From assembly GCA_035649175.1 (NCBI GenBank), contig DASRKB010000243.1, forward strand, positions 28,262 to 92,261: 64,000 nucleotides of DNA. The letters run 5' to 3'. The translations under genes and the position numbers were made by a program. Under the pieces are notes generated by a model that saw only the letters and a program-made list of their open reading frames with translations, was not told where the DNA came from and did not search any database. This DNA comes from SCGC-AG-212-J23 sp035649175 (lineage in GTDB: Bacteria; Pseudomonadota; Gammaproteobacteria; Burkholderiales; SG8-39). Positions 17,954 through 26,148 of this stretch are shown in pieces (position 1 is the stretch's first letter; each line of letters starts with the position of its first letter).

Positions 17954-19019
17954 GGAAATGCACCTCCGCGTCTTCCATCGGCGACTGGTAGGGCCCGGCG
18001 TCGTCGAGACCCTGCTCGTAGAGCGCGCGGCGCCCGCGGTCGAGCCGCAGGCAGATGTCGTTGTCCTCGATCGCCGTTTCCACGTAGGCCGCCTGCTGGG
18101 CCTCGACGAATCCGCGCTCGAAGAGCGCGATCTCCTCGGGATAGTAGAACTCCACCACGTTGGTCGTGCGGGTGGGGGAGCGCGGGATGAGGTGCGACAC
18201 GATCAGCACGTTCGGGTACCACTCGAGCATGACGCCAGGGTAATAGGTCATCCACAAGGCGCCGTGCCTGGGCTCGGCGCCGTCGAGAAACTTCAGGCAG
18301 GCGTCGTGCCAGCGCCGGTAAGTCGGCGTTCCCGGCCTGCTCAGGCCGGCCTTTGCCGCAACGATCTGCACGGAGTACTGCTCGCCGTAGTCGACCGTGA
18401 AATTCCCGCAGTCGGCGAAGTTCCCCAGGCCGGGATGGAAGGCATCGACGTGGTAGACCTCGAGGTAGGTCTCGATGAAGGTCTTCCAGTTGACGTCGTA
18501 TTCGTCGATACGCACCGAGTCGAGCACGTACCCCCTGAAGTCCCAGTCCGCCATCGTCGTGATGGGCGCGAGGTCGGCAAGCGGGTCGCGGGGCCCGGCG
18601 AAGAGCAGCCCGTTCCAGCGCGCGAGCGGCCGCGAGCGCAGCCTGACGCAGGGGCTTTCGGGAAAATGCGGCGCTCCGAGCAGCTCGCCTTTCAGGTCGT
18701 AAGTCCAGCGGTGCACCGGGCATACGATGTTGGACGCGTTGCCGCGCCCGCTCAGCATGATCGCCTGCCGGTGGCGGCACACGTTGGAGAGAAGCTCGAT
18801 GCCGCTCGCGCTGCGCACGAGCATCCACGCGTCGTCGGCCCACGAGAGCGTGTGGTAGTCGCCGGGATGTGGAACCATCAGCTCGTGCCCAACATAGTTG
18901 GGCCCGACGTCGAACAGCACCTTCTTCTCGAGCTCGAAGATCCTGGGATCGAAGTACCAGGAGACTGGCAGCTGGGGCATCGCCGGACGCACCTGCGCAA
19001 GCCGCGCTACCTCTACCAT
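17910..19019 (-). CDS. Rieske non-heme iron oxygenase, alpha subunit
   Basis: 369 residues. The Rieske 2Fe-2S motif is CRHRQA...CPVHRW (C-x-H...C-x2-H). The mononuclear iron site is NWKTFIETYLEVYHVDAFH (N...E...H...H). Length and the strong aromatic C-terminal domain resemble choline/carnitine monooxygenase-type and phenylpropionate dioxygenase-type alpha subunits. No reductase or ferredoxin gene is nearby, so electrons must come from elsewhere. The substrate is unknown. ATG 19019 has AGGAG 11 bases upstream; ATG 18980 is a less likely start. First gene of the operon with sseA and the DUF2784 gene. Confidence 0.88.
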   Translation of the reverse strand: MVEVARLAQVRPAMPQLPVSWYFDPRIFELEKKVLFDVGPNYVGHELMVPHPGDYHTLSWADDAWMLVRSASGIELLSNVCRHRQAIMLSGRGNASNIVCPVHRWTYDLKGELLGAPHFPESPCVRLRSRPLARWNGLLFAGPRDPLADLAPITTMADWDFRGYVLDSVRIDEYDVNWKTFIETYLEVYHVDAFHPGLGNFADCGNFTVDYGEQYSVQIVAAKAGLSRPGTPTYRRWHDACLKFLDGAEPRHGALWMTYYPGVMLEWYPNVLIVSHLIPRSPTRTTNVVEFYYPEEIALFERGFVEAQQAAYVETAIEDNDICLRLDRGRRALYEQGLDDAGPYQSPMEDAEVHFHEWLHARLDGSVKP

Positions 19020-19060
19020 TTCGTTGTAAAGCTCCTAGAGAAACAGTATCTTACCAAAAG

Positions 19061-19312
19061 ATGAGCAAGCCACCAGGCGAGCTGACCTTCGAAGGCGCGC
19101 TCGCGGAGCTGGAAAAAATCGTCACGCGCATGGAAAGCGGCGAGCTGTCGCTCGAGCAGGCGCTCGCCACGCATAAGCGCGGTCTCGAGCTCGCGCGTTT
19201 TTGCCAGAGCCGCCTGGAGGCCGCCCAGCAGCAGGTCAAGGTGCTAGAAGGCGAGGTCCTGAAACCGTTCGCCGCGGCGGCGCCGGCCGATGAGGCAAGT
19301 GACGGCGCCTGA
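19061..19312 (+). CDS. xseB: Exodeoxyribonuclease VII small subunit
   Basis: 83 residues, typical size. LTFEGALAELEKIV, MESGELSLEQAL, and the YxxG-like RGLELARFCQSRLEAAQQQV are diagnostic. It coats the XseA large subunit that degrades single-stranded DNA to oligonucleotides; xseA is not in the window. A TATCTT at 19047-19052 ends 8 bases before the ATG. Its 3' end overlaps ispA by 23 bases, so it heads the xseB-ispA-dxs run. Confidence 0.95.
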   Translation: MSKPPGELTFEGALAELEKIVTRMESGELSLEQALATHKRGLELARFCQSRLEAAQQQVKVLEGEVLKPFAAAAPADEASDGA

Positions 19313-20198
19313 AGCGGATTTCCATGCCTGGATGGGCTCGGTCCAGGCGCGCATGGAGGCGGTCCTCGCGCGCGCGCTTCCCCAAGCGCAAGTCGCGCCG
19401 GCGCGGCTGCATGCGGCGATGCGCTACGCCACTCTCGAGGGCGGCAAGCGCGTGCGGCCGCTGCTCACTTTCGCCGCGGGCGAGGTTGGCGCTGCGGAGG
19501 CCGAGCGGGTCGAAACCGTCGCTGCTGCGGTGGAACTCATCCATGCCTACTCGCTCGTGCACGACGACTTGCCCTGCATGGACAACGACGTGCTTCGCCG
19601 CGGCAAGCCGACGGTCCACATAGAGTTCGGCGAGGCGACCGCGCTCCTTGCCGGGGACGCGCTGCAGTCGCTTGCCTTCCAGCTCCTTGCGGAGCACCGC
19701 TTGGCGGACGATCCGCGCGAGCAGCTCGACATGATCCGCGCGCTTGCGGCGGCCGCCGGATCGCGCGGGATGGCGGGTGGCCAGCAGATCGACCTGGAAT
19801 CCACCGGCACCGCGCTCGGCGTGCCGGCGCTCGAGTTCATGCATATCCACAAGACCGGGGCGCTGATCCGCGCCGCCGTCATGCTGGGCGCTTCCTGCGG
19901 ATCGGTGGGGGAAGCGGAAAGGGCGAAGCTCGACGGCTACGCCCGCGCGGTCGGGCTCGCCTTTCAAGTGGTGGACGACATCCTCGACTACGACACGAGC
20001 ACCGCCACGCTGGGCAAGACCGCCGGCAAGGATGCTAGACAGGGCAAGCCCACCTACGTTTCCGCGATCGGCATTGCGCGCGCCAGGGAGATGGCCGAGT
20101 CCTTGCGCGCCCAAGCGGTCGGCGCCCTCGAGGGATTGGGGGCGCGCGCCTTGCGGCTCGCCGCGCTCGCGGACTTCATCGTTCTGAGAAAATTCTAA
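19290..20198 (+). CDS. ispA: Farnesyl (geranyl) diphosphate synthase
   Basis: 302 residues. Condenses DMAPP/GPP with IPP. The first Asp-rich motif is DDLPCMDND, the second is DDILDYD; GGKRVRPLL and the Phe-Gln FQVVDD are also in place. The DDxxxxD form of the first motif is typical of bacterial FPP synthases. Overlaps xseB and is followed by dxs, so the operon supplies isoprenoids from pyruvate and G3P onward. Confidence 0.94.
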   Translation: MRQVTAPEADFHAWMGSVQARMEAVLARALPQAQVAPARLHAAMRYATLEGGKRVRPLLTFAAGEVGAAEAERVETVAAAVELIHAYSLVHDDLPCMDNDVLRRGKPTVHIEFGEATALLAGDALQSLAFQLLAEHRLADDPREQLDMIRALAAAAGSRGMAGGQQIDLESTGTALGVPALEFMHIHKTGALIRAAVMLGASCGSVGEAERAKLDGYARAVGLAFQVVDDILDYDTSTATLGKTAGKDARQGKPTYVSAIGIARAREMAESLRAQAVGALEGLGARALRLAALADFIVLRKF

Positions 20199-20260
20199 GC
20201 ATGCGCACCCTCGCCGGCGACCTGCCCTCCGGCCCGGACGCGGCTGGCTACAATCCCTCG

Positions 20261-22114
20261 ATGTACGAGCTGCTAAAGACCGTCGACGACCCGTCGCAGC
20301 TGCGTGCGCTCGAGCGGCGGCAGCTCGGCCAGCTCGCGGAAGAGCTACGCGCCTTCGTCCTCGAGTCGGTATCCAAGACCGGGGGGCACCTCTCGTCCAA
20401 CCTCGGCACGGTAGAGCTCACGATCGCGCTGCACTACGTGTTCGATACGCCCGAGGATCGCATCGTCTGGGACGTCGGGCACCAGACGTATCCCCACAAG
20501 ATCCTCACGGGCCGCCGCGAGGCCATGGGACGCCTGCGCATGATCGACGGCATCTCCGGGTTTCCGCGCCGCAGCGAGTCGCGCTATGACACCTTCGGCA
20601 CCGCGCACTCGTCGACCTCGATCTCGGCTGCACTTGGCATGGCAGTCGCCGCCAAGGCGAAGGGCGAGAGAAGGCGCTGCATCGCGGTCATCGGCGATGG
20701 CGCAATGTCCGCCGGAATGGCCTACGAGGCGATGAACAATGCCGGGGCGATGGACGTCGACCTGCTCGTGATCCTGAACGACAACGAGATGTCGATCTCG
20801 CCGCCGGTGGGCGCGCTCACGAACTACCTCGCGCGGCTGCTTTCCGGTCGCATCTACTCGAGCGCGCGCCGCGCGAGCGAGCACCTGCTGAAGCGCGTGG
20901 GCGTGTGGGAGCTCGCGCGCCGCGCCGAGGAGCATGTGAAAGGCATGGTCACGCCCTCGACGCTCTTCGAGGAGTTCGGCTTCAACTACATCGGCCCGAT
21001 CGACGGACATGACCTCGACGCGCTCATTCCCACACTCGCCAACATCCGCAAGCTCTCCGGGCCGCAGTTCTTGCATGTGATCACCCGCAAGGGGCAGGGC
21101 TACAAGCTGGCCGAGGACGATCCGATCGCGTACCACGGGCCGGGCAAGTTCAACCCCGCCGAAGGCTTGCAGAAGAGCGCGGGCGGGCGGCCGACCTACT
21201 CGCAGGTCTTCGGCGAATGGCTATGCCAGACCGCCGCGCGCGACCCACTCGTAGTGGGCGTAACGCCCGCTATGCGCGAAGGCTCGGGCATGGTCGAGTT
21301 CTCCGAGCGCTTCCCGAAGCGCTACTTCGACGTAGGCATCGCCGAACAGCATGCGGTGACCTTCTGCGCCGGCCTCGCATGCGAGGGCATGAAGCCGGTG
21401 CTCGCCATTTACTCCACGTTCCTGCAACGCGGTTACGACCAACTCATTCACGACGTGGCGATCCAGAATCTGCCGGTGCTCTTTGCTCTGGACCGCGGCG
21501 GCATTGTTGGCGGTGACGGCGCGACGCATAACGGCGCCTTCGATTTCGCCTATCTTCGCGCGGTGCCCAACCTCACGGTGATGGCGCCCTCAGATGCTCA
21601 GGAATGCCGGCAGATGCTCAGCACGGGGCTGGCGCTCGGCTCCCCGGCGGCGGTGCGCTATCCCCGGGGCGCGGCGCCCGGGGACATCCTTCACGATTCG
21701 ACAGCCCTTCCGATCGGCAAGGGGGAGGTGAGGCGCAAGGGAGCTCGTGTCGCGATCCTCGCGTTCGGCGCCATGCTCAGGCCCGCCTTAGAGGCGGCCG
21801 AAGCGCTTGACGCCACCGTCGCCAACATGCGCTTCGTCAAACCGCTCGACGTCGACCTGGTGGCTAGTCTCGCCGACGAGCATGAACTGCTCGTCACGAT
21901 CGAAGAGCATCAGGTCATGGGCGGCGCCGGGTCGGCGGTGTGCGAGTCCCTCGGAGGCAATCACCGGGTGCTTCTCCTCGGACTGCCGGACCGCTTCATT
22001 GACCACGGCGACCCCGCGAAGTTGCTCGCGTCAGTGGGGTTGGACGCGGCCGGCATCCTCGCTTCCATCCGCCGCGCGCTGGAAAGCGGCGAGCCGCCAT
22101 TAATGCCCGAGTAA
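20261..22114 (+). CDS. dxs: 1-deoxy-D-xylulose-5-phosphate synthase
   Basis: 617 residues from ATG 20261 (MYELLKTVDDP, the conserved betaproteobacterial N-terminus). TPP enzyme that condenses pyruvate and glyceraldehyde 3-phosphate, the first step of the MEP pathway. Diagnostic blocks: GHLSSNLGTVELT, DVGHQTYPHKILTGRR, the TPP motif GDGAMSAGMAYEA (Asp146) and EQHAVTFCAGLA. An in-frame ATG at 20201 would add 20 residues with no family match. There is no ribosome site at 20261, but TACAAT (20249-20254) ends 6 bases before it, hinting at a leaderless transcript in addition to read-through from ispA. Confidence 0.96.
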   Translation: MYELLKTVDDPSQLRALERRQLGQLAEELRAFVLESVSKTGGHLSSNLGTVELTIALHYVFDTPEDRIVWDVGHQTYPHKILTGRREAMGRLRMIDGISGFPRRSESRYDTFGTAHSSTSISAALGMAVAAKAKGERRRCIAVIGDGAMSAGMAYEAMNNAGAMDVDLLVILNDNEMSISPPVGALTNYLARLLSGRIYSSARRASEHLLKRVGVWELARRAEEHVKGMVTPSTLFEEFGFNYIGPIDGHDLDALIPTLANIRKLSGPQFLHVITRKGQGYKLAEDDPIAYHGPGKFNPAEGLQKSAGGRPTYSQVFGEWLCQTAARDPLVVGVTPAMREGSGMVEFSERFPKRYFDVGIAEQHAVTFCAGLACEGMKPVLAIYSTFLQRGYDQLIHDVAIQNLPVLFALDRGGIVGGDGATHNGAFDFAYLRAVPNLTVMAPSDAQECRQMLSTGLALGSPAAVRYPRGAAPGDILHDSTALPIGKGEVRRKGARVAILAFGAMLRPALEAAEALDATVANMRFVKPLDVDLVASLADEHELLVTIEEHQVMGGAGSAVCESLGGNHRVLLLGLPDRFIDHGDPAKLLASVGLDAAGILASIRRALESGEPPLMPE

Positions 22115-22133
22115 TTTACTCGGGTGTTAAAAT
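22106..22133 (+). promoter_or_regulatory. Perfect inverted repeat plus extended -10 upstream of folE2
   Basis: A perfect 9-base inverted repeat (CCCGAGTAA, one base, TTACTCGGG; 22106-22124) contains the dxs stop codon. It is followed directly by the extended -10 TGTTAAAAT (22125-22133). Predicted transcription starts at about 22140, one base before the folE2 ATG. The palindrome occupies the -35 region and could be an operator. It is not the AT-rich Zur box expected for zinc-regulated folE2 genes. A weak terminator role for dxs is possible but no U-tract follows. Confidence 0.5.
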
Positions 22134-22140
22134 CGGTCCC

Positions 22141-22944
22141 ATGAAAGCACGCGATCTGCAGAACATCCCCGACGTCCAGTCGACCCCGGACTCCCGGAGG
22201 CTGGCGATCGACAAGGTGGGCATCAAGGCCATCCGCCATCCCGTACGCATTCAGGAGCGCGCCGGCGGCGTCCAGCACACGATTGCCACCTTCAACATGT
22301 ACGTGTGTCTCCCACACCAGTTCAAAGGAACACACATGTCGCGCTTCGTCGAGATCCTGGAAGAACACGAGCGCGAGATTACCGTGGAGTCCTTTCAGGT
22401 CATGTTGCGTGAGATGGTCGAGCGCCTGGAGGCAGTGGAGGGGCACATCGAGATGTCGTTCCCGTACTTCATTGAAAAGCAGGCGCCAGTGTCGGGTGTG
22501 AGGAGCCTAATGGATTACGAGGTCACCTTCATCGGCGAGATTCGAAAAAAGGAACAGAGCTTCACTATGAAAGTCGTCGTGCCGGTGACGAGCCTGTGCC
22601 CGTGTTCGAAGAGGATCTCCGAGCGCGGCGCCCACAACCAGCGCTCGCATGTCACAGTCACAGCGCGCACCAACGACTTCGTCTGGATCGAGGAGATCGT
22701 CGACATCGTGGAGAAGCAGGGCTCGAGCGAGCTCTACGGCCTGCTCAAGCGCCCGGACGAGAAGTACGTCACCGAGCGCGCCTACGACAACCCAAAATTC
22801 GTCGAAGACATGGTACGCGACGTGGCTGCGGTGCTCAATCTCGACGAGCGTATCGAGTCCTACGTGGTCGAGTCGGAGAATTTCGAGTCGATCCACAACC
22901 ATAGCGCGTACGCACTGATCGAGAAGAGCAAACGCGCGCGATAG
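22141..22944 (+). CDS. folE2: GTP cyclohydrolase FolE2
   Basis: 267 residues. Converts GTP to 7,8-dihydroneopterin triphosphate, the entry to folate (and queuosine) synthesis; FolE2 enzymes do not require zinc specifically. The signature VPVTSLCPCSKRISERGAHNQRSHV-type block contains the catalytic Cys; EKQAPVSGVRSLMDYE and the C-terminal YVVESENFESIHNHSAYA are typical. It supports folate supply for the formate-THF ligase in this window. It has an apparent own promoter immediately upstream and no ribosome site, so it may be leaderless. Confidence 0.95.
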   Translation: MKARDLQNIPDVQSTPDSRRLAIDKVGIKAIRHPVRIQERAGGVQHTIATFNMYVCLPHQFKGTHMSRFVEILEEHEREITVESFQVMLREMVERLEAVEGHIEMSFPYFIEKQAPVSGVRSLMDYEVTFIGEIRKKEQSFTMKVVVPVTSLCPCSKRISERGAHNQRSHVTVTARTNDFVWIEEIVDIVEKQGSSELYGLLKRPDEKYVTERAYDNPKFVEDMVRDVAAVLNLDERIESYVVESENFESIHNHSAYALIEKSKRAR

Positions 22945-22979
22945 CGGGGTTTGCCCGAGTTCTGGTTCTCGTCGCGGGG

Positions 22980-23672
22980 ATGGTTCTTACTGAAGACACC
23001 CCTGCGCAGAACTTCGCTGCGCAGCGCGCGCGTATGGTCGAGGAAGTCGACGCGATGTACGCCGAGACCCGCGCCGATACCAGCCTCGCCCGCATGTCGC
23101 CCGCGGTGCGCGTCGCGATGGGGAAGGTCGAGCGCCACCGGCTCGTGCCGGCCGGGGAAGCCGGCCGGGCGTACCGCAACCACCCGCTGCCCATCGGCAG
23201 TGGCCAGACCATCTCCCAACCCTACATCGTGGCCCTCTCGACCGACTTGCTGAATCTTGTGTCCGGAGACGTGGTGCTCGAGGTCGGCACCGGCTCGGGC
23301 TACCAGGCGGCCATCCTCGCGGAGATCGCGGCCCGGGTTTACTCGATCGAGCTCATCGAAGCGCTCGGCCGGACGGCGGCGCAGCGCCTGGAAGACATGG
23401 GATACCGCAACATCGAGGTGAAGATCGGCGACGGCTACAAGGGATGGCCGGAGAAAGCCCCGTTCGACGCGATCGTCGTCACCGCTGCCGCCCCCGAAGT
23501 TCCCAGGGCGCTGGTCGAGCAGCTCAAGCCCGGCGGCAGGATGGTGATCCCGGTGGGCCCCGACGGAGGCATGCAGCACCTGAGGCTGATAGCCAAGCGT
23601 CCCGATGGCACGCTCGAGGAGCGCAGCGTCCTGGCGGTGCGCTTCGTGCCGCTCGTTCCCGGGAAACGCTAG
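22980..23672 (+). CDS. pcm: Protein-L-isoaspartate O-methyltransferase
   Basis: 230 residues. Methylates isoaspartyl residues of damaged proteins with SAM. The SAM motif is VLEVGTGSGYQAAILAE; PLPIGSGQTISQPYIVA and VVTAAAPEVPRALVEQLKPGG complete the family pattern. The frame stays open upstream and encodes FARVLVLVAG just before the ATG, like the core of a signal peptide, but no ATG, GTG or TTG is found there; some relatives are exported, so the 5' end may have eroded or an unusual start may be used. Its stop abuts the convergent protease stop. Confidence 0.93.
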   Translation: MVLTEDTPAQNFAAQRARMVEEVDAMYAETRADTSLARMSPAVRVAMGKVERHRLVPAGEAGRAYRNHPLPIGSGQTISQPYIVALSTDLLNLVSGDVVLEVGTGSGYQAAILAEIAARVYSIELIEALGRTAAQRLEDMGYRNIEVKIGDGYKGWPEKAPFDAIVVTAAAPEVPRALVEQLKPGGRMVIPVGPDGGMQHLRLIAKRPDGTLEERSVLAVRFVPLVPGKR

Positions 23673-24311
23673 TCAAAAGCGTCGGATGAGGGTCATCGTC
23701 TGGCCCTCGCGCTTCATCTCCACGCGGTTGAGGAAGCTCATGCCGAGCAGCGCGGTATCGAGCCCTTGCTCGATGACCACGGCATCCACCCCGGCAAGCT
23801 CGATGTCGCCCAGGCGCACGCTGTCGAGCCGGACGCGATAGACCTGCACCATTCCGCCAGCGGTACTTGTCTGGCTCCGCTGGCCCTTCAGGTAGTCCAG
23901 CCCCAGGCGTCGTGCGTCGGCCGCAGGCAGTGCGACGGCGGTAGCGCCCGTGTCGACAAGGAAGCGCATTGGCCGGCCGTTGATTGCCCCTTCGCTGAAG
24001 AAGTGCCCGCGTCCATCTGCCGCGAGCGTCGCGCTCTGGCGCGCCGGGGCGACCTCCGTGCTGCGGTAGTGCGCGCCGAGCCGGAGCACGCGGCGCATGC
24101 CGTCGATCTCTACGGTGGCCCGGTCCCTCTCCACCGAGACGACGGTGATGCCGTTCCAGGTCTGCCCGACCTTCACGGTCTTTGGATCGCCGCCGTCGAC
24201 GGCGAGCACCGCGGCCTTGCTGCCGATCACCCCGACCATGGCGATGTCGGCCGCGCTCGCGGGCAGCGCGAGAGCAAGGACGGGCAGTAGAAGCGCAATA
24301 ATGGGCGGCAT
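23673..24311 (-). CDS. Exported retroviral-type aspartic protease (clan AA, TIGR02281-like)
   Basis: 212 residues. Signal peptide PPIIALLLPVLALALPASAA. A short N-terminal domain (GVIGSKAAVLAVDG, PKTVKVGQTW) resembles PilP/GspC-like modules. The protease part has the single active-site motif FLVDTGATAVALP and the flap/second-half pattern LLGMSFLNRVE; it would work as a dimer in the periplasm. Substrates unknown. Its ATG shares two bases with the ATG of the divergent amidotransferase (CATG at 24309-24312). Confidence 0.88.
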   Translation of the reverse strand: MPPIIALLLPVLALALPASAADIAMVGVIGSKAAVLAVDGGDPKTVKVGQTWNGITVVSVERDRATVEIDGMRRVLRLGAHYRSTEVAPARQSATLAADGRGHFFSEGAINGRPMRFLVDTGATAVALPAADARRLGLDYLKGQRSQTSTAGGMVQVYRVRLDSVRLGDIELAGVDAVVIEQGLDTALLGMSFLNRVEMKREGQTMTLIRRF

Positions 24312-25023
24312 GAAGCCGGTCGCGGTCTTTAGAAGCGCTCGTAGCGAGGGACCGGGTTATTTTGCCACCTACCTGGAGCGGCGCTCAATTCCCCTCCAGC
24401 TCGTGGCGCTCGATGAGGGTGCGCCTGTGCCGCGCGAACCTCGGCGCTTCTCGGGCCTCGTCTTCATGGGCGGCCCGATGAGCGTGAACGACGAGATTCC
24501 CTGGATCGCCCCGCTGCTCGAGCTGATCCGCGAAGCGGCGCGCAAGGACGTGCCCGTGCTCGGCCATTGCCTGGGCGGCCAGCTCATCGCCAAGGCTTTC
24601 GGCGGCACGGTGGGGCCTAATGCGCTGCAAGAGATCGGCTGGGGTGAGGTGCGGGTCGCCGAGAACGCGCTTGCGCACGAATGGCTCGGGGAGACCCAGG
24701 CGTTCGAGTCCTTCCACTGGCATGGCGAGACCTTCACCATACCGCCCGGGGGCACGCGCATTCTCGAGAACGCGCATTGCGCGAACCAGGCGTTCGCGCT
24801 GGGCAAGCACTTCGGCATGCAGTGCCACGTAGAGATGACCGAGGAACTGGTGCGCGACTGGCTGCAGGGCGGCGCCGGCGAGATCGCCGAGCACCGCTCG
24901 AGCCCGGGAGTCCAGCCGCCCGAGGAGATCCGACGCGACCTGCGCGCGCGCCTTGACGCGCTGCACCAGGTCGCAAGCCGGATCTACGACCGCTGGACCG
25001 AGGGAATCAGTCGCGGAAGTTGA
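24310..25023 (+). CDS. Class I glutamine amidotransferase (GMP synthase-like)
   Basis: About 237 residues. The nucleophile elbow is LGHCLGGQLIA (Cys), with the His of the triad in QCHVEMTEE and Glu following; VFMGGPMSVND is the oxyanion region. Stand-alone domains like this are annotated as GMP synthase-like amidotransferases or gamma-glutamyl hydrolases; the partner synthetase is unknown. Start is ATG 24310 (MKPVAVF) or ATG 24301; neither has a ribosome site, and AATAAT (24297-24302) ends 7 bases before 24310. Convergent overlap with yajQ of 17 bases. Confidence 0.87.
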   Translation: MKPVAVFRSARSEGPGYFATYLERRSIPLQLVALDEGAPVPREPRRFSGLVFMGGPMSVNDEIPWIAPLLELIREAARKDVPVLGHCLGGQLIAKAFGGTVGPNALQEIGWGEVRVAENALAHEWLGETQAFESFHWHGETFTIPPGGTRILENAHCANQAFALGKHFGMQCHVEMTEELVRDWLQGGAGEIAEHRSSPGVQPPEEIRRDLRARLDALHQVASRIYDRWTEGISRGS

Positions 25024-25492
25024 TGAACTGCAGCGGCAGGTCGGCGACCGACTTGCGCACGAGCTGGATCGCAGCCTGTAGGTCGTCCTTCTTCGCGCCC
25101 GACACGCGCACCGCGTCGCCCTGGATGGAGGCGGCGACCTTGAGCTTCGCGTCCTTGAGGAGCTTCTGGATCTGCTTCGCCTTCTCCTGCGGCACGCCGA
25201 CGCGCACGGTGATCGGCCGCTTCACCTTGTCGCCCGAGATCTTCTCGACGCTTCCCGGCTCGAGCGCGCGCACGTCGACGTTGCGCTTGGCGAGCCGCGC
25301 ACGCAGCACGTCGGTGACCTGGCCGAGCTTGAACTCGTCGTCGGCGAAGACCGTGAGCACCATGTCGCTCATCTCGACGCGGGCATCGGACCCCTTGAAA
25401 TCGAAGCGTGCCGCGACCTCCCTGTTGGCCTGCTCGAGGGCATTCCTCACCTCCTGCGTGTTAACCTGGGAAACGATGTCGAAGGAAGGCAT
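25007..25492 (-). CDS. yajQ: YajQ family nucleotide-binding protein
   Basis: 161 residues, exact family size. MPSFDIVSQVNTQEV, ARFDFKG, KIQKLIKD-like KQIQKLLKDAKLKVAASIQGD and the C-terminal DLPLQFINFRD are diagnostic of UPF0234. Members bind nucleic acids or cyclic di-GMP (shown for the Xanthomonas homologue) and influence virulence and translation-related processes; the role here is unknown. The start lies 5 bases after the stop of the secreted hypothetical gene, forming a two-gene operon. Confidence 0.95.
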   Translation of the reverse strand: MPSFDIVSQVNTQEVRNALEQANREVAARFDFKGSDARVEMSDMVLTVFADDEFKLGQVTDVLRARLAKRNVDVRALEPGSVEKISGDKVKRPITVRVGVPQEKAKQIQKLLKDAKLKVAASIQGDAVRVSGAKKDDLQAAIQLVRKSVADLPLQFINFRD

Positions 25493-25497
25493 GTGCG

Positions 25498-26124
25498 CTA
25501 GCGGGCGTTGAGGCGCTGGAGGTCCTCGATCCAGCGCACGGTGGTGGCGCGAATCCACTCGAGATCCGCGGGCGACTCGTAGACGGAATAGATCGACAGG
25601 TCGAGCCCCTTGCCGCGCGCCTGAATCAGCGCGCGCGTGACGAGCACCTGTACGGGATCGGCGCCGCGGCGCTGCGGCGGCAGAAGCGCTCTCGTCTGCA
25701 CGGCGTAGACTTCGGCGTCCGCGCGCAGCTCGGCGAACTCCCCTCGCGCCGCCTCGCGCTTGATCGTCTCGGCGAGCTCCCGGAACGTCGCCGGGGACAG
25801 GCGCTCGTACTCGAGCGCTTTCGGTGTGACTACCATCATGTAGCGGCGGAACTCCGGCGTGTCGCCGACCATGAAGCGGCGCAGGTCGCCGTCCGAGATG
25901 GCGAACATGAGGATCTTGTTCGACGGCGAGGTCTGCGACTCGGCGAGCTCCTGCAGGCGCGGGGAGCCGGTGAAGCTCGCGTCGGCAAAGCCGAACGGCG
26001 TATCGAGCGCGATGCGGGCGTCCCCCACCTGCACCGCGAAGGGCGCGGCAAAGCAACTCATGGAGAACATCAACGACAGGACGGCGAGAGCGCGCACGGG
26101 CGCTATTCTATCCTCGCGTATCAT
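25498..26124 (-). CDS. Exported protein of unknown function
   Basis: 208 residues from ATG 26124. The N-terminus (MIREDRIAPVRAL, then AVLSLMFSMSCFAA) is a signal peptide with likely cleavage after CFAA. The mature part has FAVQVGDARIALDTPFGFADASFTG-like beta sequence, KILMFAISDGDLRRFMVGD and a C-terminal helical segment. I do not recognise the family. It is divergent from argG (24 bases between starts) and precedes yajQ by 5 bases. Confidence 0.75.
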   Translation of the reverse strand: MIREDRIAPVRALAVLSLMFSMSCFAAPFAVQVGDARIALDTPFGFADASFTGSPRLQELAESQTSPSNKILMFAISDGDLRRFMVGDTPEFRRYMMVVTPKALEYERLSPATFRELAETIKREAARGEFAELRADAEVYAVQTRALLPPQRRGADPVQVLVTRALIQARGKGLDLSIYSVYESPADLEWIRATTVRWIEDLQRLNAR

Positions 26125-26148
26125 TGACCATTTTCGGAGATCGGTGAC

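Noticed and set aside
22106..22124. Zur box for folE2
   Set aside because: The palindrome is GC-flanked and lacks the TGTTATA/TATAACA-type arms of known Zur sites, so I call it only an unassigned inverted repeat.
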